Source: Caenimonas aquaedulcis (GTDB taxonomy: Bacteria; Pseudomonadota; Gammaproteobacteria; Burkholderiales; Burkholderiaceae_C). Taken from it: a DNA stretch of 64,000 nucleotides. Below, in pieces: positions 1 to 7,548 of the stretch (within the stretch, counting starts at the first letter, position 1; each line of letters begins with the position of its first letter). Under the pieces are notes generated by a model that did not search any database, was not told the origin of the DNA, and saw only the letters and a program-made list of their open reading frames with translations. A program made the translations under genes and the position numbers. The DNA lies in the NCBI RefSeq assembly GCF_015831345.1, contig NZ_JADWYS010000001.1, positions 310,001-374,000 of the forward strand, in the 5' to 3' direction.

Positions 1-162
1 CACCACGAGGCGCGGTTCCGGCAGCCACGGCGGCACGATACGCATCTCCGCCTCGGTGAAGGCGAAGTGCGCGATGCCGCCGAGAAGGAACCACAGGAAC
101 ACGAACACCAGCGCCGCGGTGGCGGGGCGGGTCTCCATGCGAACGGAGAGGGCGGGGTGCAT
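1..162 (-). CDS. DoxX-like membrane protein, N-terminal part (cut by window edge)
   Basis: Reading the minus strand from the ATG at 162 gives 54 residues before the window ends, so the C-terminus is missing. Residues 16-36 form a hydrophobic segment (ALVFVFLWFLLGGIAHFAF), followed by IVPPWLPEPRLVV. A first membrane helix followed by a PPWLP-type loop is typical of small DoxX-family membrane proteins, whose function is poorly defined. The gene runs away from the cytochrome b561 gene, with which it shares a 90-base divergent spacer. The family call rests on this one motif. Confidence 0.6.
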   Translation of the reverse strand, partial: MHPALSVRMETRPATAALVFVFLWFLLGGIAHFAFTEAEMRIVPPWLPEPRLVV

Positions 163-251
163 GGCGTCTATTGTCGCGCCCAAGACCGACACGCGGGGCT
201 GCGCGATGCGGCCATACTTCATGGTGGAGCCACACCCGAACGGAGCCGACC

Positions 252-821
252 GTGTCCAAGTCCTACGCCCCCCAGAAACCCGCCGCCGCCAGCGCGGCCG
301 AATGGCGCTACGGCATGCCCGCCATCGTGCTGCACTGGGCGCTGGCGCTGCTGATCGTCTTCATGCTGTGCCTGGGCTGGTACATGATGACGGTGGAACA
401 CGAGCCGGGCGGCGAGTGGTACATCGACCTGCACAAGTCCTTCGGGCTCATCGTGTTCGCGCTCGTCCTGCTGCGCGTGCTGTGGCGGCTGGGGCACAGG
501 CCCGAGCCGCTGCCCGCCGGCACGCCGCGCTGGCAGGTGGCAGCCTCGCGGTGGACGGAAGGTTTGCTCTACGTGTGCATGCTCGTCATGCCCATCACGG
601 GGATCCTCGGCTCCATGTACTCGCGCGCCGGGCTGGCCTTCTTCGGCGTGGCGCTCCCCGCCTGGGTGACGCCCACGCGCGCGACCGCCAAGCTGTTTTT
701 CAACATCCACTCATTCACGGTGTGGATCCTGGTGGGCCTCGTGGTACTTCACGCACTGGGCGGCCTCAAGCACCTGCTGGTCGACAAGGATCGCGTGTTC
801 CACCGCATGTGGTTCCGCTGA
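252..821 (+). CDS. Cytochrome b561 family membrane protein
   Basis: A 189-residue di-heme membrane cytochrome that probably passes electrons between the quinone pool and a periplasmic partner, or disposes of superoxide as in the CybB group. Four hydrophobic segments are seen at about 26-47, 63-80, 104-122 and 152-170. Histidines at 28, 61, 153 and 167 sit where the b561 family places its heme ligands. I chose the GTG at 252 because CGGAG lies just upstream and the protein then begins close to the conserved WRYGMPAIVLHW; an in-frame ATG further upstream at 171 would add an implausible arginine-rich tail. The gene is convergent with the cardiolipin synthase gene, with 8 bases between them. Confidence 0.88.
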   Translation: MSKSYAPQKPAAASAAEWRYGMPAIVLHWALALLIVFMLCLGWYMMTVEHEPGGEWYIDLHKSFGLIVFALVLLRVLWRLGHRPEPLPAGTPRWQVAASRWTEGLLYVCMLVMPITGILGSMYSRAGLAFFGVALPAWVTPTRATAKLFFNIHSFTVWILVGLVVLHALGGLKHLLVDKDRVFHRMWFR

Positions 822-829
822 AGCTTTCC

Positions 830-2092
830 CTACAAAAACTCGTTGATCACGTAGACCGCGTTGTCCTTGAGCTTGTGCCACGCGCCGCGGTGGCGCCATT
901 TCTCGAGCTCGATCTCCGTGGCGCGCGCCACATACTTCTCGAAGATCGCGTCCAGCCGCTTGGCAAGTTCCGCGTCCTTCACCGCGAGGGTGATCTCGTC
1001 GTTGGTCTCGAAGGAGCGGTCGTCGAAGTTCGACGAGCCGATGGCGCTCCACACGCCGTCGATCGTCATGATCTTCTGGTGCAGCAGGGTGTGCGGATAC
1101 TCGAAGAGCCGCACCCCGTTCTCCAGCAGCTTTTCGAAGTTGCGGTGGCCCGCGTGCTGCACCATCGGGTTGTCGGAGCCCTGCGTGGAGGGCATCAGCA
1201 CGCGCACGTCGCAGCCGCGCCTCACGGCGTCGCCGAAGGCGTCGATCGCTTCCGGCTCCGGGATGAAGTACGGGTTCTGGATCCAGATCTTCTTGCGCGC
1301 GAGGCAGATGGCGGTGTGATGCAGGATCTTCACCGCGGGCGTCGAGCCCTGCGGCTTGAGGAAGACGGCGTGGATCTCGGCGTCGCCGGTGGGCTCGAGC
1401 TTCGGGAAGACGTCCTCGCCCACGAACAGTTCACCCGTCTCACCGCCCCAGTTCTCGCTGAAGCAGCCCTGGATGCTGTGCACGATCGGCCCGCGCAGGC
1501 GCAGGCTCACGTCCGAGAAGTGCTTGTGGTCCTCGGCGTCGCCCAGCCAGTCGTCCACGATGCAGTGGCCGCCCACGTACGCTTCGCGGCCGTCGATGAT
1601 GACCTGCTTGCGGTGGTCGCGGTCGTTGAGCACGCCCAGGTTGCGCAGGCCGCGCTTGTGGAAGAACTTCACCTTGCAGCCCGCCTTGCGCATCTCCTCG
1701 ACGACGTTCTTGCCGATGGCCTTGGACCCCGTCGCATCGAGCATCACGCGAACCTGCTTGCCGGTGCGCGCCTGCGCGGACAGGGCGTCGGCCACGCGCG
1801 AGCCGAGCGCGCCTTCCTTCCAGAGGAAGGTCTCGAAGTGCACGGAGTATTTCGCGGAGCGGATGCCTTCGATCAGCGCATCGAAGAACGCGCCGTTCTC
1901 GAACAGCTCCCACGAGTTGCCGGAAATCGGGGTGCCGAGCGTCAACCCGGCGAGCGATCCGGTGAGCTCGTCGATCGGGTAGTCGCATTCGATCTTGAGG
2001 ATGGGCGCGCGCACGCGTTTGAGCGACCAGATGAACAGCACCAGGACGACGATGACGAGAAGCGGCAGCCAGACCCAGGGGGATTCACTCAT
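830..2092 (-). CDS. cls: Cardiolipin synthase-type phospholipase D enzyme
   Basis: A 420-residue membrane-anchored enzyme expected to join two phosphatidylglycerol molecules into cardiolipin at the inner membrane. One N-terminal helix (about 7-25) is followed by two phospholipase D domains. Both HKD motifs are complete: H160-K162-D167 (HRKQVIID) and H338-K340-D345 (HQKIMTID), each followed by the expected GG or GSSN stretch. Having a single N-terminal helix fits the ClsB/ClsC-like branch better than ClsA. The ATG at 2092 is preferred over an in-frame TTG at 2110; neither has a clear ribosome-binding site. It lies 50 bases beyond the end of the MFS gene on the same strand and may be read through from it. 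Confidence 0.88.
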   Translation of the reverse strand: MSESPWVWLPLLVIVVLVLFIWSLKRVRAPILKIECDYPIDELTGSLAGLTLGTPISGNSWELFENGAFFDALIEGIRSAKYSVHFETFLWKEGALGSRVADALSAQARTGKQVRVMLDATGSKAIGKNVVEEMRKAGCKVKFFHKRGLRNLGVLNDRDHRKQVIIDGREAYVGGHCIVDDWLGDAEDHKHFSDVSLRLRGPIVHSIQGCFSENWGGETGELFVGEDVFPKLEPTGDAEIHAVFLKPQGSTPAVKILHHTAICLARKKIWIQNPYFIPEPEAIDAFGDAVRRGCDVRVLMPSTQGSDNPMVQHAGHRNFEKLLENGVRLFEYPHTLLHQKIMTIDGVWSAIGSSNFDDRSFETNDEITLAVKDAELAKRLDAIFEKYVARATEIELEKWRHRGAWHKLKDNAVYVINEFL

Positions 2093-2160
2093 CGGCGCAG
2101 TGTGGCTCAAGCAGAGCCAGCGGCGTGTCAGCGAGCGCCGCGACTGTGGATGAGCTGCCC

Positions 2161-3372
2161 CTACCGCCGGCCGCCCGCGAGCCGTGCCGCTTCAGGACGC
2201 GCGCGCAATCGCCACATCGCGACGCACCCGAGCAAGGGGCCGGCGGCCAGCATCGTGAAGGCGCCTTGCCATCCCGCGGCCGCGACCACGTGCGGCACCA
2301 GGTGGATGCTTACCAGCGTGAGGAGGAAGCCCGCGCAGGTCTGCACCGTGAGCAGCGTGCCCACGGAGTCGGGCTCGCTCAACTCTGCGATGCTCGCGGA
2401 GAACTGGGCCGAGTCGGCGATCACGGTCACGCCCCACACCACCGCCACCGTGCCGACGATCCAGGGCGATGCGCCCAGCAGCCAGCCCATCGCGAGCGCG
2501 CATGCGGCGCTCATCGCCATCGCGCCTATCGTCACCGCCGTGCGGCCGACGCGGTCGGCCAGCATGCCGCCGCCCCAGGCGCCGAGCGCGCCGGCGGCGA
2601 TCGTGGCGAAGGTGAGCAGGCTGGCGTCGTGCGCGGGCTGCGCGACGCCACTCGCCGCGAAGCTCGCCTGCAGGAACACGGCCAGCCACGCCCACATCGC
2701 ATAGAGCTCCCACATGTGGCCGAAGTAGCCGAGGTTGGCCAGGCGCACCGCGGGCTTGCGCCAGGCCTGCGTGAACTTGCGCAGGTCGATGGCGGCGGCG
2801 CGCTTGATGTTCGGGCCGACACTGCACGCGAGGATGCCGAGGCCCGCGAGCGCGGAGCATGCGGCCGCCACGCCGTACACCATGCGCCAGTCGGCGCCGC
2901 CCAGGGCCGCGAGCAGGTGCGGGCTCGCCGAGCCGAAGGTGAGGGCGCCGACGAGCAGCCCGATCAGGAGCCCGAGATCGCCATCCGCCCATGTCGCGGC
3001 CAGGCGCATGCCCACCGGGTACACGCCCGCCATGCACATGCCGGTGAGCACCCGCAGGGCGTACACGGCCAGCCCGGTGGGCGGCAGGAACGCCAGGCAT
3101 GCGGTGGCAGCGGCGGCGACGAGCGCCGATCCCATGAAGAGCCGCCGCGGATCGAAGCGGTCCGCCAGCGAGAGCAGGGCGCTGAGCAGGGTGCCGAGCA
3201 CGAATCCCGCCTGGATCGCGCTCGTGAGCAGCGCGACCTGCTGTGCGCTCACGTCCTGCGTGCGCTGCACGGTCGCGACGACCGAGGCCGAGGAGAACCA
3301 CACCGTCATCGCCAGCACTTCGCAGGCCACGAGGATGGCGAGCGACGTCCGCTTGGCGCGGCGCGCGGTCAT
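2161..3372 (-). CDS. MFS transporter (CynX/NimT-like)
   Basis: A 403-residue major facilitator with about 12 hydrophobic segments and the usual DR-type loops after helix 2 (LADRFDPRR) and helix 8 (LADRVGRTA). The overall look resembles the CynX/NimT branch that carries small anions or organic compounds; the substrate cannot be read from sequence. The start is the ATG at 3372, whose ATGA overlaps the stop of the preceding flavin monooxygenase gene by four bases, so the two are almost certainly translated together. That pairing suggests it carries the monooxygenase's substrate or product. A longer open frame upstream of this start is only the monooxygenase gene read in the wrong frame. Confidence 0.85.
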   Translation of the reverse strand: MTARRAKRTSLAILVACEVLAMTVWFSSASVVATVQRTQDVSAQQVALLTSAIQAGFVLGTLLSALLSLADRFDPRRLFMGSALVAAAATACLAFLPPTGLAVYALRVLTGMCMAGVYPVGMRLAATWADGDLGLLIGLLVGALTFGSASPHLLAALGGADWRMVYGVAAACSALAGLGILACSVGPNIKRAAAIDLRKFTQAWRKPAVRLANLGYFGHMWELYAMWAWLAVFLQASFAASGVAQPAHDASLLTFATIAAGALGAWGGGMLADRVGRTAVTIGAMAMSAACALAMGWLLGASPWIVGTVAVVWGVTVIADSAQFSASIAELSEPDSVGTLLTVQTCAGFLLTLVSIHLVPHVVAAAGWQGAFTMLAAGPLLGCVAMWRLRARPEAARLAGGRR

Positions 3373-4742
3373 GAAGCGGCGGGACCGGCGCCGCGCGCGG
3401 GCGCCGCGGCGTGCGTGGCGGGCAGGCGGTCGTGCCCGAAGAGCTTGCCGCGCAGCGTCCCTTGCGTGTAGCGCGTCTTGTATGCGCCGCGCGCCTGCAG
3501 CCGCGGCACGACGAGCTCGATGAAATCGTCGAAGCATTCGGGCACCACGGTGCGCGACAGGTTGAAGCCGTCGACGTCGGCGGCCTCGCTCCATTCGACC
3601 AGCATGTCCGCGATCCGGTCGGCGGACCCGACCCAGGGCGCCTGGCGGCTGCCCAGCACCATCTGCTCCAGCAGCTTGCGCCGCGTCCATTGCGGCCCCG
3701 CGCTGCGCGTCATCGCCTCCACGTTGGAGACGATGGCCTGGCTCTTGCCCGTCTCGACCGGCTCGTCCAGGTCGTACTTCGAGAAGTCGATGCCCATCGA
3801 CGCCGCGGCGTGCACCAGCGCCGCCTCGGAGCTGGCGTAGCGCCTGTAGTCCTCGAACTTGTCCCTGGCCTCGGCCTCGGTGCGGCCCGTGACGATCGTG
3901 GCGCCGAGGAACATCTTCACGTCGCGCGCATCTCGCCCCTGCTCCACGGCCTGGGCGCGGATGCCGTCCACGATCTTGCGCACGGCGGGCTGCGCCTGCC
4001 CGTTGAGGAACACGCATTCCGCATGCGTCGCCGCGAAGCGCGTCCCGCGCGCCGAGGCGCCGGCCTGGTAGAGCACCGGCGTGCGCTGCGGCGAGGGTTC
4101 GCTCAGGTGCATCGCATCGACCTTGTATTGCTTGCCGTGGTGATGGATCACGCGCACACGCGAAGGGTCCGCGTACACGCCGCTCGCCTTGTCCCGCAGC
4201 ACGGCGCCATCGTCCCAGCTGCCTTCCCACAGGCGGTAGACGAGCTGCATGTATTCGTCCGCGAGGTCGTAGCGGTCGTCGTGCGCCATCTGCCCGGACA
4301 GGCCCGCTGCGCGCGCGGCGCTGTCGAGGTAGCCGGTGACGATGTTCCAGCCGATGCGGCCCTGCGTCAGGTGGTCCAGGGTGGACATGCGGCGCGCGAA
4401 AAGGAAGGGCTGCTCGTAGGTCAGGTTGGCCGTCACGCCGAAGCCGAGGTGCGTGGTCGCGGCCGCCATCGCGGGGATCAGCATCATCGGGTCGTTCACC
4501 GGCACCTGCACGGCGTGGCGCACCGCCGCGTCGGGGCTTGCGCCCATCACGTCGTACACGCCGACGACGTCGGCGAAGAAGATGCCGTCGAAGAGCCCCT
4601 TCTCCAGCCGCTTCGCGTACTCCGTCCAGTAGTGGATGTCGGCGTAGCGCGTGGACTGGTCGCGCGGATGCGTCCAGAGTCCCTGCTGGATGTGGCCGAC
4701 GCAGGCCATGTCGAATGCGTTGATGTGGAGCTGGCGCGGCAT
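3369..4742 (-). CDS. LLM-class flavin-dependent monooxygenase (NtaA/SnaA/DszA type)
   Basis: A 457-residue FMNH2-dependent monooxygenase of the NtaA/SnaA/DszA group, which oxidises chelators, alkyl sulfur compounds or similar small molecules using reduced flavin from a separate reductase. Diagnostic stretches are the N-terminal LHINAFDM, FDGIFFADVVG, HLTQGRIGWNIVTGY and VLYQAGASARG followed by AECVFLNG. The start at 4742 fits the family N-terminus; a longer in-frame extension into the repeat region has no plausible protein character. No flavin reductase lies nearby. It overlaps the MFS gene by four bases (ATGA), which suggests a small catabolic uptake unit. The exact substrate is unknown. Confidence 0.87.
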   Translation of the reverse strand: MPRQLHINAFDMACVGHIQQGLWTHPRDQSTRYADIHYWTEYAKRLEKGLFDGIFFADVVGVYDVMGASPDAAVRHAVQVPVNDPMMLIPAMAAATTHLGFGVTANLTYEQPFLFARRMSTLDHLTQGRIGWNIVTGYLDSAARAAGLSGQMAHDDRYDLADEYMQLVYRLWEGSWDDGAVLRDKASGVYADPSRVRVIHHHGKQYKVDAMHLSEPSPQRTPVLYQAGASARGTRFAATHAECVFLNGQAQPAVRKIVDGIRAQAVEQGRDARDVKMFLGATIVTGRTEAEARDKFEDYRRYASSEAALVHAAASMGIDFSKYDLDEPVETGKSQAIVSNVEAMTRSAGPQWTRRKLLEQMVLGSRQAPWVGSADRIADMLVEWSEAADVDGFNLSRTVVPECFDDFIELVVPRLQARGAYKTRYTQGTLRGKLFGHDRLPATHAAAPARGAGPAAS

Positions 4743-4854
4743 GGATGGCCCGAGTCGAAGTGCACAGGAGTATCGGGGTTGCGGTCGGTGGTGTCGAGGG
4801 GAGCTTCCGCGTGCGTCGCGCATCCGTCGTGCGCTGGGTGGCGCGCGCAGGGCC

Positions 4855-5076
4855 GCGTCAGGCGGTGCCCGGTGGGGGCTCATACTGCGGCGGTTTTGCT
4901 TCGCAAAACTTCCCTGGGATTTCCGGGCTGGGGGCGGGGCCGCAAAAACTCGCTTCGCTGCGCTCTCGCTCAAACACTTGCGGCCAGCTAGTTCACGAAG
5001 CGCGCAAGCGCGCCCGCCCCCAGCCCGCAAATCCCAGGCGCCGCAGAAATCGCCCCCACCGGGCACCGCCTGCCGC
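4855..5076 (+). repeat. Palindromic repeat element, unit 1
   Basis: The outer arms 4855-4879 and 5052-5076 are complementary at 24 of 25 positions. The inner arms 4913-4938 and 5013-5038 match at 25 of 26. Between them lies a 44-base core (4940-4983, starting ccgcaaaaactcgc) and a second conserved stretch (gttcacgaagcgcgcaagcg). A small internal palindrome (ttttgcttcgcaaaa) interrupts the left arm only. Folded, the unit would be a long hairpin with the core in its loop. Confidence 0.9.
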
Positions 5077-5127
5077 GACCCGGAGAGTGGCACTCGGATG
5101 TTCAAACCCGCAGGCGCGGCACTCCCC

Positions 5128-5362
5128 GGGTCGCGTCAGGCGGTATGCGGCAGGGGCGATTTCTGTGGCGGCTGCTTTCGCTGTTCCGGCGGCGGAGCGC
5201 GCTTGCGCGCCTTGTGAACTGACTCACCGCAAGTGTTTGAGCGAGAGCGCAGCGAAGCGAGTTTTTGCGGTGCCGCCGCCGGAGCAGCGAAAGCAGCGGA
5301 GTTTTTGCAGAGCAAAAACCGCCACAGTATGAGCCCCTGCCGCATACCGCCTGACGCGACCC
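5128..5362 (-). repeat. Palindromic repeat element, unit 2 (inverted relative to unit 1)
   Basis: The outer arms 5128-5157 and 5333-5362 are perfectly complementary over 30 bases. The inner arms 5171-5195 and 5273-5297 match at 24 of 25. The 44-base core at 5227-5270 is an exact reverse complement of the core in unit 1, so the unit lies in the opposite orientation. Its inner arms have a sequence unrelated to those of unit 1, yet each pairs within its own unit. The small palindrome (tttttgcagagcaaaaa) again interrupts one arm only. Confidence 0.9.
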
Positions 5363-5403
5363 AGCGCGAGCCACAAGACTCAGCGATCGACGAAGGAACC
5401 AAC

Positions 5404-7401
5404 TTACCCCGTCTCGATGGAAGACAGCAGCCTCTGCAGCGCGTCGATTTCCGCCGGCTTCACGATGTGGTGATCGAAGCCCGCGTCGCGCGCGCGCTTC
5501 CTGTCTTCGTCCTGCCCCCAGCCGGTGAGCGCGACGAGCGTCGCCGCGTCGTGGGGATGCCGCTCGCGGATCGCGCGGGCGACCTCATAGCCGTCCATCC
5601 CCGGCATGCCGATGTCGAGCAGGACGACGGACGGGTGGTAATCGGCGAAGGCTTCGAGCGCTTGCGGGCCGTCGCGCGCCACGCGCACGTCCGCACCGAG
5701 CAGCTCCAGGATCTGCCCGAGGCTGTCGCCCGCGTCGTGGTTGTCGTCGACCACCAGCACGCGCGTCTTGCCGAGCGCTTCGCCCGCCGGCGCGGCGCCC
5801 GGGGCTTCGTCGGCCGGTTGCTCCGCCAGCGGCAGCCGCAGGATGAATTCGCTGCCCTGGCCGAGCCCGGCGCTGCGCGCCTCCAGCGTGCCGTCGTGCA
5901 TCTGCGCGAGGCGCCGCGACAGGGCGAGGCCGATGCCCAGGCCGCCCTGGCCGCGGCTGGGGTCGCGGCTCGCGTCGCGGTCGCCGCGGCTGAACATCTC
6001 GAAGAGGCGCGGCATCGCTTCGGCGCTGATGCCCGGGCCGTTGTCGCTCACGCGGACGACGGCGCTGCCGCCCTCGGCGCCCGCGCGCACCGCGATGCGG
6101 CCGCCCTCCTGCGTGTACTTGGCGGCATTGTTCAGGAGGTTGTCGATGATCTGCGTGAGCCGCACCGGGTCGCCGTGGAGCCAGATCGCTTTCGAGGGCA
6201 GTTCCACCGTCACCGAGTGCCCGGCGGCTTGCATCAGCGGGTCGCTCGTCTCGATCGCGTTGCGGACGATCTGCGCGAGTTCCACGCGCTCCTTGCGGAG
6301 CGTGAGGGTGCCGCGGCTGATGCGGGAGACCTCCAGCAGGTCGTCCACGAGCCGCACCAGGTGGTTGACCTGGCGCTCCATCATGGCGTGGATGCCGGCC
6401 GTGCGCGCGTCGCCGGTCCCGCCGGCGAGCTTCAGGAGCGCGATCGAATTGCGCAGCGGCGCGAGCGGGTTGCGCAGCTCGTGCGAGAGCGTCGCGAGGA
6501 ATTCGTCTTTCGCGCGGTCCGACTCCGCGAGCTGCTTCGCGTGCTCGGCGATCGCCTGTTCGGCCTGCTTGCGGTCGGTCACGTCGCGCGTGGTGCCGGC
6601 GACGGCCACCACCTCGCCGTCGGCGCCGATCACCGGCGCGAAGATGTAGTCGTAGATGCGGCGGCCGTTGGTGCCGGTGAAGGGAACTTCGCCGCGGATC
6701 GGCATCCTGGTCGCGATCACCTGGTCGATCTCGCGGTCGTGCATGTCCGCATGCCACTGCTCGTACCCGAGCTCCAGCCACTTCTTGCCGCGCGTCTCCG
6801 GCTCGCCGAACATCGTGCGCAGGGCCACGTTGGCGTAGAGGAAGCTGTGGTCGAGGTTGAATACGTAGACGAAGTCCGGGGTGCTGTCGAGCGCGGCCTC
6901 GTAGATGCGGCGCAGCCGTTCGGACTCGAGCTCCAGGCGCTGGCGCTCCTCCTGCAGTTTCTTCTGCTCCTCGAGATCGCGGAAGTAGAAGGACATGTCC
7001 GGCGCCATCGACTGCGCATCGGCCACGCGGTGGACGATGTACTCGACTTCCCCCGTCTCGGAGAGCACCGGTGAATTCACCGGGGTCCAGTAGCGCTCCT
7101 CGAAGCGCTGGCCGCCCGCTTCCGGAATGTCGTAGCGCTGCATGGGCAGGGCATCCCTCGCCTTGTTGTCGATCACGCGCTGCAGCGACGCACGCAGGTT
7201 CTTCACCCCTGTCGCATCGGGATTGGCCGGGTCGTCGGTGAACACGTCGAACAGGGCCTTGCCAAAGATCGACTCGTCGCAGCGCGCGAGGCGCAGGTAG
7301 TCGTCGCTGGCCGCGGCAATGGTGAATTGCGGGTCCGCGCGCAGGACCAGGAAGGAGCCGGGAACGGACTTGATAAGGCGATGGATGTCGTTGCTGTTCA
7401 C
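5404..7401 (-). CDS. PAS-domain hybrid sensor histidine kinase with C-terminal receiver
   Basis: A soluble 665-residue hybrid kinase. In order: an N-terminal PAS-like domain (about 8-140) with FLVLRADPQFTIAAASDDYL, a short coiled coil, a second PAS domain (about 165-285, DSTPDFVYVFNLDHSFLYAN), a HisKA domain with the phospho-accepting histidine in ATLSHELRNPL, an HATPase domain (NLLNNAAKYT, DNGPGIS, GGLGIGLALSRRL), and a receiver domain with its aspartate in VVLLDIGMPGMDG. No membrane segment is seen, so it senses a cytoplasmic signal. I chose the GTG at 7401; the frame stays open far upstream but loses protein character there. There is no output-domain partner next to it. It is divergent from the penicillin-binding protein gene. 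Confidence 0.88.
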   Translation of the reverse strand: MNSNDIHRLIKSVPGSFLVLRADPQFTIAAASDDYLRLARCDESIFGKALFDVFTDDPANPDATGVKNLRASLQRVIDNKARDALPMQRYDIPEAGGQRFEERYWTPVNSPVLSETGEVEYIVHRVADAQSMAPDMSFYFRDLEEQKKLQEERQRLELESERLRRIYEAALDSTPDFVYVFNLDHSFLYANVALRTMFGEPETRGKKWLELGYEQWHADMHDREIDQVIATRMPIRGEVPFTGTNGRRIYDYIFAPVIGADGEVVAVAGTTRDVTDRKQAEQAIAEHAKQLAESDRAKDEFLATLSHELRNPLAPLRNSIALLKLAGGTGDARTAGIHAMMERQVNHLVRLVDDLLEVSRISRGTLTLRKERVELAQIVRNAIETSDPLMQAAGHSVTVELPSKAIWLHGDPVRLTQIIDNLLNNAAKYTQEGGRIAVRAGAEGGSAVVRVSDNGPGISAEAMPRLFEMFSRGDRDASRDPSRGQGGLGIGLALSRRLAQMHDGTLEARSAGLGQGSEFILRLPLAEQPADEAPGAAPAGEALGKTRVLVVDDNHDAGDSLGQILELLGADVRVARDGPQALEAFADYHPSVVLLDIGMPGMDGYEVARAIRERHPHDAATLVALTGWGQDEDRKRARDAGFDHHIVKPAEIDALQRLLSSIETG

Positions 7402-7470
7402 GCGATTGTTCTTGTAGGTTGGCGAAGGCGGCCGCGGCGGCTCAAGCGTAGCGGACTGCCACTGCACGGT

Positions 7471-7517
7471 GTGTAGGAGCCTGCCTACACCCGCGCGTGG
7501 CGCTGCTTTCCTACAGG
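7471..7517. promoter_or_regulatory. Inverted TGTAGG...CCTACA element between divergent genes
   Basis: The spacer holds a perfect 7-bp inverted repeat, gtgtagg-N6-cctacac (7471-7490), and a third half-site, tcctacagg, at 7509-7517. It lies 32-78 bases upstream of the penicillin-binding protein start. Related half-sites occur at 13530-13568 and 15287-15295. It looks like a regulator site or a small hairpin; its function is unknown. Confidence 0.4.
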
Positions 7518-7548
7518 GGCGCGCGAAACACAGCAGTAGAGTCGGGGG

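Larger units (their letters stand above)
4743..5403. other. 661-base non-coding region with two large inverted palindromic repeats
   Basis: No credible gene is seen between the monooxygenase start (4742) and the hybrid kinase stop (5404). The open frames here simply read the repeats and give arginine/alanine-rich, mutually mirrored peptides. The two repeat units are listed separately. Confidence 0.85.

Noticed and set aside
56..2704. An 882-codon open frame on the plus strand, with similar long frames throughout
   Set aside because: It is the antisense or off-frame reading of cytochrome b561, cardiolipin synthase and the MFS gene. Stop codons are rare in all frames at this GC content, and the peptide is arginine/alanine-rich without domains.
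4855..5362. CRISPR array
   Set aside because: Only two copies in inverted orientation, long arms and no regular spacers; no cas genes nearby.
4745..5402. Open frames of 88-195 codons in the palindromic region
   Set aside because: They only translate the inverted repeats in several frames and resemble each other in mirror fashion. No protein character is seen.
4743..5403. Insertion sequence or MITE with target duplication
   Set aside because: No transposase and no obvious direct repeats flanking the units. A non-autonomous mobile origin remains possible, so this is only rejected as a called IS.
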